Positions 1 to 8,300 of a stretch of DNA of 64,000 nucleotides are shown one piece after another. Origin of the DNA: JAPSGB01 sp963775185 (GTDB lineage Bacteria > Myxococcota_A > Polyangia > Polyangiales > Polyangiaceae); the NCBI GenBank assembly GCA_963775185.1, contig CAVZIE010000015.1:62001-126000 (forward strand). The letters are read 5' to 3'. The notes beneath the pieces are model-generated. The model had not been told where the DNA came from, made no database searches, and saw nothing but the letters and a program-made list of their open reading frames with translations. How positions within the stretch are numbered: the stretch's first letter is position 1; each line of letters starts with the position of its first letter. The translations under genes were made by a program, and so were the position numbers.

Positions 1-503
1 AAGTACGTGCGTATGTCGACTTCCAGTACCCATCCGCCGCGCATGTCCATCAGAGTGTCGCGTAGCTTCCCCAGGGCCTGGTGGGCACTCCGCCCCGGCC
101 GAAACCCATACGAGCAGTCCAGAAAGTCCTGCTCGTATACGGCTTCAAGAAGCATCGCTACCGCCCGCTGGAGCACCTTGTCCTCGAAGGTTGGGATGCC
201 CAGGGGGCGGGTCTGCCCGTTGCCTTTCGGAATATGCACCCGCCGGACCGGTGGCGCCCGGTATTCGCCGGAGTGTGCGCGGTTGACCAAGCTCTCGAGG
301 TTGGCCTCGAGGTCCCGGGCATATTCCTCCGCAGTACGTCCGTCGATCCCCGTCGCCCCGTCCTTGCGCGTGCGCCGATACGCCTCACGCAGCCACTCCT
401 CGTCCATGTGATGCGACAGCGACCACATCGCCGCGTTCGGCATTCGCTTCGCCAGCTCTGCTATCTGTTCGTATTTCGTTGAGACAGTTTCCGAGCGTGA
501 CAT
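1..503 (-). CDS. ltrA: Group II intron reverse transcriptase/maturase, N-terminal part (truncated by window edge)
   Basis: Reading the minus strand from the ATG at 503 gives 167 open codons running off the left edge. The start has a good ribosome binding site (AAAGGGAGC). Family signatures are clear: YRRTRKDGATGIDG near residue 45, then RVHIPKGNGQTRPLGIPT (RT block 1), FEDKVLQRAVAMLLEAVYE and FLDCSYGFRPGRSAHQAL (blocks 2-2a), ending at VLEVDIRTY just before the catalytic YADD region. This is the standard LtrA-type order: RT, then maturase, with or without an endonuclease domain. Whether the enzyme is intact cannot be judged because the catalytic motif, maturase and any endonuclease domain are outside the window. 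Confidence 0.93.
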   Translation of the reverse strand, partial: MSRSETVSTKYEQIAELAKRMPNAAMWSLSHHMDEEWLREAYRRTRKDGATGIDGRTAEEYARDLEANLESLVNRAHSGEYRAPPVRRVHIPKGNGQTRPLGIPTFEDKVLQRAVAMLLEAVYEQDFLDCSYGFRPGRSAHQALGKLRDTLMDMRGGWVLEVDIRTY

Positions 504-1006
504 CCCGGCTCCCTTTCACCCGAACAGGTCCATGTTCCGGCATCCCGCTTCGCTCGGAAGGGTCCCTTCGGCCAGGTTCCCCTTCGTCACCGCTCGTATC
601 AGGACGCTCCGACTTCTCGCCGACCTCCACGCCGATTCGTTTCCTTATCGGTGCTGTACCGCCCCGGAGGGGCGGCGCCGACGAGATCTCCCAGCTTTCC
701 AGGAATCCCTTCTGTGCACGTGCCCTGCTCTATGACCTCGGTTCGAGCCAGCCTTTGGTCTGATGTTGCCTTCCACCTTCCTGACGGTGTCGGCCTCGAA
801 CGACTTCTTCACGCGGCTCAATCACACGGCCCACGCACTCGCTGTCTACGCTTCGCCTTCGGGTCGCCCCTCCAGCGCAAGACTCGCTTCCGGATGTGCC
901 TCGCGCGTACGCTCGGCCTTGGCCGGGCGGGGTTTCCACCCGCGGGGTTTCAATCCAAGGTTTCAACGCATGGCATCCTCCTCGGCTGGACTTTGTGCTG
1001 GCGCAC
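1..1006 (-). mobile_element. Group II intron, 5' part (3' end outside window)
   Basis: The minus strand carries an intron-encoded reverse transcriptase from 503 downward, preceded by about 500 bases of non-coding, structured sequence as expected for intron RNA domains I-III. The minus strand at 1006 reads GTGCGCC, matching the GUGYG consensus of group II intron 5' ends, so the 5' boundary is placed there. Domain V and the 3' splice site lie beyond the left edge. The insertion is about 110 bases downstream of the DUF99 stop codon, in intergenic DNA, so no gene is visibly interrupted. The boundary is inferred from one motif only. Confidence 0.65.
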
Positions 1007-1009
1007 CAG

Positions 1010-1072
1010 GAAGATCGGGAGGTCGGGACGAGAATTCGAAAATTCCGAGTCCTTCCGATCTTTCGCCCTTCC
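1010..1072 (-). other. Imperfect stem-loop directly upstream of the intron 5' end
   Basis: AAGATCGG (about 1013-1020) can pair with CCGATCTT (about 1057-1064). A second short stem GAATT/AATTC with a CGAA loop sits near the apex. The structure lies between the DUF99 stop codon and the putative intron start. It could be the terminator of the DUF99 transcript. Bacterial class C group II introns characteristically insert just behind terminator-like hairpins, so it could also be the target structure. The pairing is imperfect and there is no T-run. Confidence 0.35.
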
Positions 1073-1119
1073 TGTGAGTTCTATCCCTACCGCTCCGTTC
1101 CGGGATCGAGCTCGGTGAT

Positions 1120-1677
1120 TCAGGCGCCGCCGCGGCTCTCGCCGCGAGCCACCGCGCCTGCGAAGAGGTGCGCGACGCGCAGCGGCTCGGGCAACGCGCC
1201 GTAGCAGGTGACCGCGCCGAGCAGCCGTTCGGTGTCGCGGATGGCGATCCCGGCGCGCTGCACGAATACGCCGCCGACGGCCTCCATCGGGCCGGCCCGC
1301 TCGACCAGCGCCCATTTAATTCGCCCACCGGGAACCCGCGACAAGAGCGCGCGGCGGATCGACACGAGATCGGGACGCCGGCGCGCGATCACGACGACCG
1401 GGCGCGCCAGCTCGTCGGCGAGCGCGTGGATGTCGACGACGTTGAACCCCGCGAAGGCGATGCCTTGCAGCAGCACCGCGCGCACGCTGGCGTCGAAGCG
1501 CGACGCGCGGAGCATGCCGGCAACGGCGCGCGTCGCATTCGCGCCGTCGCGGCGCACGCGCGACGTCAGCACGCCGTCGAGTCGCGTGCGCGCGAACACC
1601 GTGCCGACGATGGGCACGTCACCGCGGTGCGCACGCGCGAACGGCGCGTCGTCCACGCCCATGACGTTGGTGATCAC
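1120..1677 (-). CDS. DUF99 family protein (endonuclease dU-like)
   Basis: A 185-residue protein with the DUF99 signature throughout: MGVDDAPF at the N-terminus, RLDGVL, GIAFAGFNVVDIHAL in the middle, and PEPLRVAHLFAG followed by RGESRGG at the C-terminus. DUF99 has been related to the endonuclease V fold and is best known from archaea; its biochemical role is not settled. The reading frame is open back to 1764, but the first 29 codons of that longer version fall largely in a palindromic repeat and read as Arg/Pro-rich junk. The GTG at 1677, five codons before MGVDD, is therefore chosen and gives the usual family length. The 5' end overlaps the 3' end of the small upstream protein in another frame. 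Confidence 0.85.
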   Translation of the reverse strand: MITNVMGVDDAPFARAHRGDVPIVGTVFARTRLDGVLTSRVRRDGANATRAVAGMLRASRFDASVRAVLLQGIAFAGFNVVDIHALADELARPVVVIARRRPDLVSIRRALLSRVPGGRIKWALVERAGPMEAVGGVFVQRAGIAIRDTERLLGAVTCYGALPEPLRVAHLFAGAVARGESRGGA

Positions 1678-1906
1678 GGTCGATGCCTGGCGCTGACTCG
1701 ATCGACGGCCGGGTGTGTTGGTCCGGCGCGGTACCCGCCCGGAGCGGATCCCGCGCCGGACCAAGCCCTTCAGCTACTTCGCCCTTCGCTGCGCCGCCGG
1801 CCGACGCCTTGCTCGCCTTGGCGGCGGCCACGGCCTTCTTCTGATTCTTGTCGGCCGTGTTCTGCTTCTTGGATTTCTCTTTCGCCTTCGGAGACTTGTC
1901 ACCCAT
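1619..1906 (-). CDS. Small Lys-rich protein (MGDKSPK type), C-terminus probably altered by repeat insertion
   Basis: The start MGDKSPKAKEKSKKQ at 1906 is typical of a family of very small, basic, Lys/Ala-rich proteins found in many bacteria and of unknown function. The first 50 or so residues look native (Lys, Ala, Gln rich, no Cys or Trp). From about residue 50 the frame runs through the inverted repeat at 1718-1764 and the composition changes to Pro/Arg/Asp, continuing to a stop at 1619 that overlaps the DUF99 start. The visible C-terminal half is probably not ancestral; relatives are usually only about 50-70 residues. An in-frame start 11 codons upstream (1939) is less likely. Confidence 0.6.
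   Translation of the reverse strand: MGDKSPKAKEKSKKQNTADKNQKKAVAAAKASKASAGGAAKGEVAEGLGPARDPLRAGTAPDQHTRPSIESAPGIDRDHQRHGRGRRAVRACAPR
1718..1764. repeat. REP-like palindromic element, inverted pair
   Basis: TTGGTCCGGCGCGG (1718-1731) and CCGCGCCGGACCAA (1751-1764) are perfect 14-bp inverted arms around a 19-base spacer. The arms match the dispersed repeat seen elsewhere in the window. Here the element lies within the 3' part of the small Lys-rich gene, just upstream of the DUF99 start, so it probably altered the end of the former and the leader of the latter. Confidence 0.85.
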
Positions 1907-2000
1907 TGATCGACCGCCTTCTGGTGTCTGGAAGCGCAAGCATCCGCCGCTTGCGGGAGCAAGTCCACTCGCCTCTCGCGCCGGGCGCTATGCTTCAGCG

Positions 2001-2795
2001 ATGGAGTCGCCGCCGGGACGCTGGGCCCCCGCAGGTCGCGCGGCGTTGGTTGTGGCGCGCGGCCTCGGCGCGGCCGGCCTCGCCGTGGGACGGGGCCTGC
2101 GCTCGGCTTACCTGGCGGTGGATCCCGACGTGCGGCGTCACGTCGCGCAGGTACCGCTGTTGACCTACACGTTGCTCACGCCCCGGCGCGCCGTGGTCGA
2201 CCCAGGCGAGGCCGACGGCCATCCGCCGCTCGTTTTCGTCCACGGGCTCGGTGGCGGGCGCGGCGACTTCCTGCTGATGGCCAGCTACTTGTGGCTGCAC
2301 GGGCGGAAGCGCCGGTATGCGATCGAATTCCAGGCCGGGCGCAGCATCGACGAGAAGGCCGCCGCGCTCGCGGAGCTGGTGCGGGACGTCGTGCAGGCGA
2401 CGGGCGAACCGACGGTGGACATCGTCGCCCACAGCCTGGGCGGCGTCATCGTCCGGCTCGCGCTGGCCGAGCACGAGATCGCGCCGCTCGTGCACGCCGC
2501 GCTGATGCTCGGCAGCCCGCACCAGGGCACCTATCCGGCGCGCTACGCCAGCACACGCACCACGCTCGATCTGCGCCCCGACAGCCCGCTGGTCCAACGC
2601 CTCGCCGCCGCGCGCTGGCCAAGCAACGTGCGCGGCGTGAGCTTCTGGAGCCGGAACGACATCGTGGTCTTGCCGCCGGAGTCCGCGGCGCTCGCAGGCA
2701 CGGCGCAGATCGAGGTGACGCCCTTCACGCACCTGTCGTACCTGGTCGACCCGCGATCGTGGGCGCTCGTCCGACGCGAGCTGTCACGCGAGTGA
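2001..2795 (+). CDS. Alpha/beta hydrolase, triacylglycerol lipase-like
   Basis: A 264-residue protein. LVFVHGLGGGRGDF supplies the oxyanion-hole HG motif, VDIVAHSLGGVIVRLAL the nucleophile elbow (GxSxG-like AHSLG), followed by LGSPHQGT, typical of LipA/EstA-type lipases and PGAP1-like hydrolases. A late His in TPFTHLSYL is a candidate third triad member. There is no clear secretion signal, although the N-terminus (AALVVARGLGAAGLAVG) is hydrophobic and may be a membrane anchor. The frame is open upstream to 1848 but that part is antisense to the small Lys-rich gene, so the ATG at 2001 is used. Substrate unknown. Confidence 0.85.
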   Translation: MESPPGRWAPAGRAALVVARGLGAAGLAVGRGLRSAYLAVDPDVRRHVAQVPLLTYTLLTPRRAVVDPGEADGHPPLVFVHGLGGGRGDFLLMASYLWLHGRKRRYAIEFQAGRSIDEKAAALAELVRDVVQATGEPTVDIVAHSLGGVIVRLALAEHEIAPLVHAALMLGSPHQGTYPARYASTRTTLDLRPDSPLVQRLAAARWPSNVRGVSFWSRNDIVVLPPESAALAGTAQIEVTPFTHLSYLVDPRSWALVRRELSRE

Positions 2796-2894
2796 CCCGC
2801 GTGCGGTGAGCCAGCGCGTGCGCAGCGCATTTTGGCGCATGCTCGTCGCGCGCGAGCTTGCACCGCGCGCCCGGGCCCGCCACCATTGGCGACC

Positions 2895-3203
2895 ATGAAC
2901 AAGCGCCTCGAGATGCTGGAGAAGGTGACGGCTTCCGGCGATGCGGATTCGTTCGCGTTCTACGGCCTCGCGATGGAGTACCGGAAAGAGGGCCGCATCG
3001 ACGACGCGCTCGCCACCTTCGTGACCTTGCGCGAGCGCGACCCGGAGTACCTGGCCATGTACCTGATGGCGGGACAGATGCTGGGCGGCGCGGCGCGCGG
3101 CGACGAGGCGCGGCCTTGGCTCGAGCAGGGCATCGCGATCGCCCGCAAGAAGGGCGACGGCAAGGCGCTGGGCGAGCTCGAAAGCGAGCTCGCCGGACTG
3201 TGA
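2895..3203 (+). CDS. Small TPR-like protein
   Basis: A 102-residue protein, mostly helical, with a TPR-like pattern: FAFYGLAMEYRKEGRIDDALATF is one helix pair and YLMAGQMLGGAARGDEARPWLEQGI a second. No signal peptide, so probably cytoplasmic. Its partner is not indicated. The ATG at 2895 is used because MNKRLEMLEK begins the conserved-looking part; the in-frame extension upstream is Arg/Pro-rich. It ends four bases before the stop of the convergent lipoprotein gene. Confidence 0.75.
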   Translation: MNKRLEMLEKVTASGDADSFAFYGLAMEYRKEGRIDDALATFVTLRERDPEYLAMYLMAGQMLGGAARGDEARPWLEQGIAIARKKGDGKALGELESELAGL

Positions 3204-3207
3204 CGCG

Positions 3208-3969
3208 TCAGGGTCCGACGTAGAACGACACGCCGCAGTGCCCGGAGTTGCACACGGCGAGCGCGTCTTTCGGGTACGGCGCGGGAGCGCAGCAGGGCGG
3301 CGCGTTGTTGCCGCACACGGCCTGGCTGAAGTCGGCGCTCTTGCTGACGGCGACCAGGTTGTCGATGGTCGCCGCGCTGCACCCCTCGCAGCAGCCCGAG
3401 CCCCAGCGGAGACGGCAGTCCTGATCGGCGTTGCAGGCGGTGAGGGCGTCCTTGCGGAGATCGACGGCCATGCACTGGCCGCTTCGGCAGAGCGCCGTGT
3501 AGTACGGGTAGCTGGCGGGCACGCAGCCGCCGCACATGGGTGCGGGCGTGCACGTCGCCGCTTTGTAGTCGCCCTGGTGCGACGCATTCAGCGCCGCCCA
3601 CGCGTCGATCGGCTCGTTCTGGTCGCAGTAGCCGTCGCAACAGTTCTTCGCGAACAGCGTGCACTCGGATACGTCGCTGCACGCGTACCAGTCCGCGCTT
3701 CCCGCGGCGCCGGACGCGCCGCCGGACGCGCCGCTGCCCGACGTCCCGCCGCTGCCCGACGTCCCGCCGCTGCCCGACGTCCCGCCGTTGCCCGACGTCC
3801 CACCGTTGCCCGACGTCCCGCCGCTGCCCGACGTCCCGCCGCTGCCCGACGTCCCGCCGCTGCCCGACGTCCCGCCGCTGCCCGCGCCGCCGGACGTGAT
3901 CGTGGAACCGCCGCACGCAGCCGCGACCGCGAGCGACATCGAAGCGATGACCACGAGCTTGTGGCGCAT
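3208..3969 (-). CDS. Cys-rich lipoprotein with GTSGSG hexapeptide repeats
   Basis: A 253-residue secreted lipoprotein. The leader MRHKLVVIASMSLAVAAACGG ends in a lipobox (AAAC). A flexible linker of eight tandem hexapeptides (GTSGSG or GTSGNG) follows, then a Cys-rich globular domain starting WYACSDVSECTLFAKNCC with about 16 Cys in CC and CxxC arrangements. This anchor-linker-domain plan is typical of surface lipoproteins in Polyangiales; the domain has no function I can name. An upstream in-frame ATG (4026) falls in the palindromic repeat and is rejected. Confidence 0.82.
   Translation of the reverse strand: MRHKLVVIASMSLAVAAACGGSTITSGGAGSGGTSGSGGTSGSGGTSGSGGTSGNGGTSGNGGTSGSGGTSGSGGTSGSGASGGASGAAGSADWYACSDVSECTLFAKNCCDGYCDQNEPIDAWAALNASHQGDYKAATCTPAPMCGGCVPASYPYYTALCRSGQCMAVDLRKDALTACNADQDCRLRWGSGCCEGCSAATIDNLVAVSKSADFSQAVCGNNAPPCCAPAPYPKDALAVCNSGHCGVSFYVGP
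3731..3880 (-). repeat. 18-bp tandem repeat, about 8 units, coding for GTSGSG
   Basis: The unit CCGCTGCCCGACGTCCCG (plus strand) is repeated about eight times, nearly identical; two units differ by one base (CCGTTG, giving Asn for Ser). It lies inside the lipoprotein gene and encodes the linker. Because the unit is a multiple of three, copy-number change would alter linker length without shifting frame. Confidence 0.9.
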
Positions 3970-4003
3970 GCCGGACCTCCGCGCGCAGCGTACACCAGAT
4001 CGC

Positions 4004-4029
4004 GGGATACCGCGCCGGACCGGCATCCC
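4004..4029 (+). repeat. REP-like palindromic element, single copy
   Basis: The core CCGCGCCGGACCGGCATCCC is flanked on the left by GGGATA, so that GGGAT pairs with ATCCC and CCG with CGG. It lies between the patatin gene stop (4042) and the start of the downstream lipoprotein gene (3969), both on the minus strand. Confidence 0.85.
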
Positions 4030-4041
4030 CCTCTCGCGCCT

Positions 4042-5325
4042 TCAGCCGACCACGGGGGGTGGCATGGACCAGCCGCTCGAGCCCTGGGGCACTCCGGAGT
4101 CGGGCGCGTGGGGCGGCGCGTCGTCCTCGGCAGCGCCCAGGAAATCGAGCAGCTCGGCGCGGCGCGCGTGGGCGTCGGAGCGCCCGAGATCGACCAGGTG
4201 GCGGGCAAAGCCGCCGTCGAACAAGAGATAGCTCGCGAGATCCGCCTCGTCGCCGGTTCCCACGTCGAGCAACTTGAGCAGCTGGCGCGTCGCGCGCGGG
4301 CCGCCGCGCATGCGTCCCTTGTTGATGTGCTCGCCGGCGATGACGCCGATCGACTCCGTGGGACGCACGACCATGGTCTCGATGCGGTTGAACTGGTGCC
4401 CACCGCGGGTGACGGCAGCGCCGTTCAGCTTCTCGATGAAGTCGTCGCCGTAGGCGACCTCGCCGCTCTCCAGCACGTCGTTGAGCAGGTTCACGGTTCC
4501 CAGATCGCTGTCGAGGTGGTCGAGCAGCAGCGCGTTCATGATCTTGCCGAGCAGGAACGTCGCGCCTGGAGCTCGCAACTCCGGCTTGGTGTGCGCGACG
4601 CCCCGCACCAGGCGCGAGGTGCCCACGACCAGCACGTGGGTCGCGCCCAGGCGCAGCGCCGGCGCGATCGGCGTGTTCTGGCGCACGCCGCCGTCGACGT
4701 AGAGCTGGTTGTTCAGCTTCACGGGTGGAAACAACAGCGGGATGGCGGCCGACGCCAGCGCGTGCTGCGGCCCGATGCGCTCGGCGCGGATCAAGGTGCG
4801 CGGCGGCGCGCGGGTCGGCAGCGCGGTGCGAGGGCCGGTCTGCATGAAGATCACCGTGCGCCCGGTGGCGACCTCCGTAGCGGACACGCTGAGCGCGGAA
4901 AGTCCGCCGTTCGCCATGGTGCGCGTGATCGCCCGCCAGGGGACCTCGCGCTGCACCAGGCTCGCCATCGGCGACACGTCGAAGATCCCCGATCCGACGC
5001 CGCCGCCGAGCAGCACGCGTGGCAGGCTGACGGCCTGGCGCAGACCGAAGCCGAGCACGTCGTCGAGACGCATGCCGGTCCACACGTCCACCAGACGCCG
5101 GACGCCGAGCACGGGATCGGCAAGATGCGCGGCGAGGAACACGCAGTTGATAGCGCCGACGCTGGTCCCGCACAGGATGTCGACGCGCGCCGGCGCGCCC
5201 CGCATCCGCGTCAGCTCGTCGAACAGGTACCAGAGGACTCCGGTTTCGTAGGCACCACGCGCGCCGCCTCCGGAGAGAATGATCGCGAGGCGCCGATGGG
5301 GCCGCTCTGGCCGTTCGACCGTCAA
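4042..5325 (-). CDS. Patatin-like phospholipase
   Basis: A 427-residue protein with the complete patatin catalytic layout. The oxyanion-hole glycines are in LSGGGARGAY (residues 17-26), the nucleophile is Ser55 in CGTSVGAIN, and the catalytic Asp is in VDGGVRQNTP near residue 210, preceded by ASAAIPLLFPPV. Patatins hydrolyse acyl ester bonds of phospholipids. No signal peptide, so cytoplasmic or effector-like. The start is a TTG at 5325 whose last two bases overlap the TGA of the upstream kinase (TTGA), implying translational coupling. The extra C-terminal 150 residues end in a Pro-rich tail. Confidence 0.9.
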   Translation of the reverse strand: MTVERPERPHRRLAIILSGGGARGAYETGVLWYLFDELTRMRGAPARVDILCGTSVGAINCVFLAAHLADPVLGVRRLVDVWTGMRLDDVLGFGLRQAVSLPRVLLGGGVGSGIFDVSPMASLVQREVPWRAITRTMANGGLSALSVSATEVATGRTVIFMQTGPRTALPTRAPPRTLIRAERIGPQHALASAAIPLLFPPVKLNNQLYVDGGVRQNTPIAPALRLGATHVLVVGTSRLVRGVAHTKPELRAPGATFLLGKIMNALLLDHLDSDLGTVNLLNDVLESGEVAYGDDFIEKLNGAAVTRGGHQFNRIETMVVRPTESIGVIAGEHINKGRMRGGPRATRQLLKLLDVGTGDEADLASYLLFDGGFARHLVDLGRSDAHARRAELLDFLGAAEDDAPPHAPDSGVPQGSSGWSMPPPVVG

Positions 5326-8300
5326 GAGGGCCCGACGCTACCTTTGTCGCTGTCCGGACGCACCGATTTGTTCCGCCCGGCCGTCGCCGTCAGCTCGCGC
5401 GCGCGCGCCTGGGCGGCCTCGCTGACCGCGAGCAGGCGCGCGACGGGTGGGCGCTTGACGAACATCCCACGGAGCTCGCCGTCGCGGATCGACTCGAGCT
5501 GCTTCAACGCGTATTCCGAGGCGCGCTGGCACATCGATACCGCCTGCGGCGAGCCGGCCTTCATCAGCGCCTCGGTGCACAAGGCGCGCGTCTCGAGCCC
5601 GTACTCCGAGCCCTGGATCGTCTCGATCGCGCCCATGGCGGTGGTCGCGAGCAGGATCCCGGTGTGCTGCTCGCCAATGTCCACGCGCGCGGCGGCCTCC
5701 ACCGCCATCGCGTAGAAGTGATACGCCACGTAGGCCTGCGCCTCGGCGGCCTGGCGCGCGTCGAAGGCGTACATCACCGCGGCGCCGGAGTCGCCGGTCT
5801 CGCGCGCGAGCAGTGCGCGCATGATCTTCTCATGCACCGAGTCGTACGCGCTGCCGGTCACCGCCGTCAGCGCGCCCGCGTCACCGACGTAGGTATCCGC
5901 GGCGGCAACGTCGCCGGCTTCGAGCAGCACCTCCGACGTGGCGAGCAAGGTGTCGGCGCGCGCGTCCTGATCGCCGTAGCGCTCGTGGGCGTCGCGAGCG
6001 CGATTCAGATACGCGCGGCCGCGCGCCGTGTCGCCAAGGCGCGCGTAGGACTGGCCGATGTTGGAGAGCGTCTTCGCGATCTGGAAGCGTCCGCCGATGG
6101 CCAGATCGATGCGGATCGCGTCGAGCGCGAGGGCGATCGCGTCCTCGTAGCGGCCCATCACGAACAGCGCGAAGGCGAGCGAGTTCTTCGCTCGCGCTTC
6201 CATGCGCCGGGCGCCGACCTGCTTGAAGATCGCGATCGCCTCGGCGTGCGCCTCGATCGCCTCGTCCACGCGACCCACGCGGCGGAGCAACGTGCCGCGA
6301 GCGCGCAGCACCTCCGCGTGCGTGCGCACCGACACGCCGCGCTCGGAGGTGGTCGCGAGGGCCCGGTCGCAGGCCGCGAGCGCACCCTGCATGTCACCGA
6401 GATCACGAAGCATTTCCGCCATCAGCAGCTGCGCTTGCACCTCCAGCACGGCGGAGCCGGCTTGCTTGGCGACCTGCTCCGCGCGCTGCGCCGAAGCGAG
6501 CCCGCGCGCCAGATGACCGGCGTCGAGATCGAGGCGCGCGGTCCGGAGCAGTGCCGTGGCGACCCAACGCGGCTTGCCACTGACCTTCGCCAACTTGCGC
6601 AGCGCGACCAGGTGCTTGCGTCGCTCGCTCCAACGCCCCTGGATGCGACAGATCGCCTCCAGCGCCTCGTGCGCTTCCAGGCGCCGTTGATCGTCCTCGG
6701 GCAGTAGCGACAGCACGCGCCGGTAGTAGCGCGTGGACAGCTGCGTCTGGTAGCTGGCCCGCGCCGTGGAGGCCGCTTCAAGGTACATCTCGGCGGCCCG
6801 CACGCGCTCGAGTCCGCGCGCCAGGTGTCGCCCGACGATGGCCGCCGTCAGACCGCTGGCCAACGGCGTGTCGGCCAGATACTGGCCGAGCGCCTTGTGC
6901 ATGCGGATGCGTTCGGTGCGGTCGAGGGCCAGGTACGCGACGTCGCGAGTGAGCGGGTGTCGCACGTCCACCGCGTCGCCCTTCCGGTCGCACAGCCCGC
7001 GGGCGCACAGTCGCACCACGGCCTCGTCGCTGCCCTCGCCCGCCAGCGTGCTCAAGTCGCGCTCGGTCATCGGACCTCCCGCGACGGCCAGCCACTCGAC
7101 GATACCCTGCTCCTCCCCGGGCAGCTCGGCTAGGCGATCGGCGATCAGCTGCTCGAGCGTGGACGGCAGCGGCTGCGCGGTCTCGCCGGCTCGCTCGACG
7201 CGCGCAAGCTCCGTGGTTCCGTCGGGGCGCTCGCGGATCTCGAGCGAGCCGCGCTCGAGCAGCGCATCCACCATCTCGAGCAGGAAGAAGGGGTTGCCTG
7301 CAGCCCGCGGAAGCAGGTCCGCGCACACCTGCGCGACGCCTTCGCTCGCACCTAGCCGGGCCTGGAGCAGGCGGATCTGGTTCTCGGCGGAGAGCCCCTT
7401 GAGCTCGATGCGCACCAGTCCGTCGACGAAGGAAGTGACACGGTCGTCGGGACGCATGACCAGGAGCGCGAGCACCGGCAGCGGATCGCCGCGCCGGATC
7501 AGGTCCGAGACGAGCTCCATGCTGGGCCGATCGCTCCACTGCAGGCCATCGATCATGACCACCAGCGGCGCCTCCACCGCGGCACGGGCGAAGAAGCGCC
7601 GCACGCCGCCGGTGACGAGCCGGCGGTTGTGCTCGACGTCGGCCTCGTCGTGGGCCGCCGCCAGGTGCCCGGTGGCGAGCTCCGCCATGCGCGACACGAT
7701 CTCCGGTCCGTGGCGCCCCGAACCGAAGTCGCCCAGCTGCTGCACGATCAGCTGCGTGGCCTGATCCAGGGATTGGCTCGTCGTCACACCGGTGAGCTCG
7801 CGGACCCAATCGGCGACGTTCGAAAACGGGAGCTCGCTGCGCGCGGGCGAGCACTCCACGCGCAGGATGCGCGCGTCCGGCGGCAGGTCGGCGAGGAACG
7901 ACGTCACGAGCGCGGTCTTGCCGATGCCCATCTCGCCCACGACGACGCGCGCGGTGACCTGACCGAGGCCGCCGTTCGGCCCCGGCGTCACCGCGCGGTG
8001 ATACGCCGCCTGCAGATCCGCGAGCTCCGCGTCGCGGCCGATCAGGTCGCTGGGCGCGAGCGCCATCTCCTGCAGCTTCTCCTCGCGCGTGAGCGGACGC
8101 AGCAGCGCGTAGATCCGCATGTTGCGCGGCAGATTGCGGCGCTCGTCCAGCTCGATCGTCGGCGCGTCGCCCCAGATGAAGTCGCGCCGCACAAGGCGGT
8201 ACAAGCCGCCGGCGACCCAGGTCACGCCCGCCGGCGCGTGGTCGCCGAGCAACCCGGCCAGGTACTCCGCCGGCTCCTGCAGCTCGTGGTCGATCAGGTG

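Noticed and set aside
7..763. Several short plus-strand frames across the intron region
   Set aside because: They are antisense to the reverse transcriptase or lie in intron RNA structure; Ser/Arg-rich and without family resemblance.
2960..5173. 737-codon minus-strand frame and similar long frames (for example 41678-43603 plus, 19958-22708 minus, 12441-14108 minus)
   Set aside because: They are shadows of well-supported genes in other frames: extreme Arg/Ala/Pro content, no domains, and the overlapping frame has clear family motifs. High GC makes stop codons rare in all frames.
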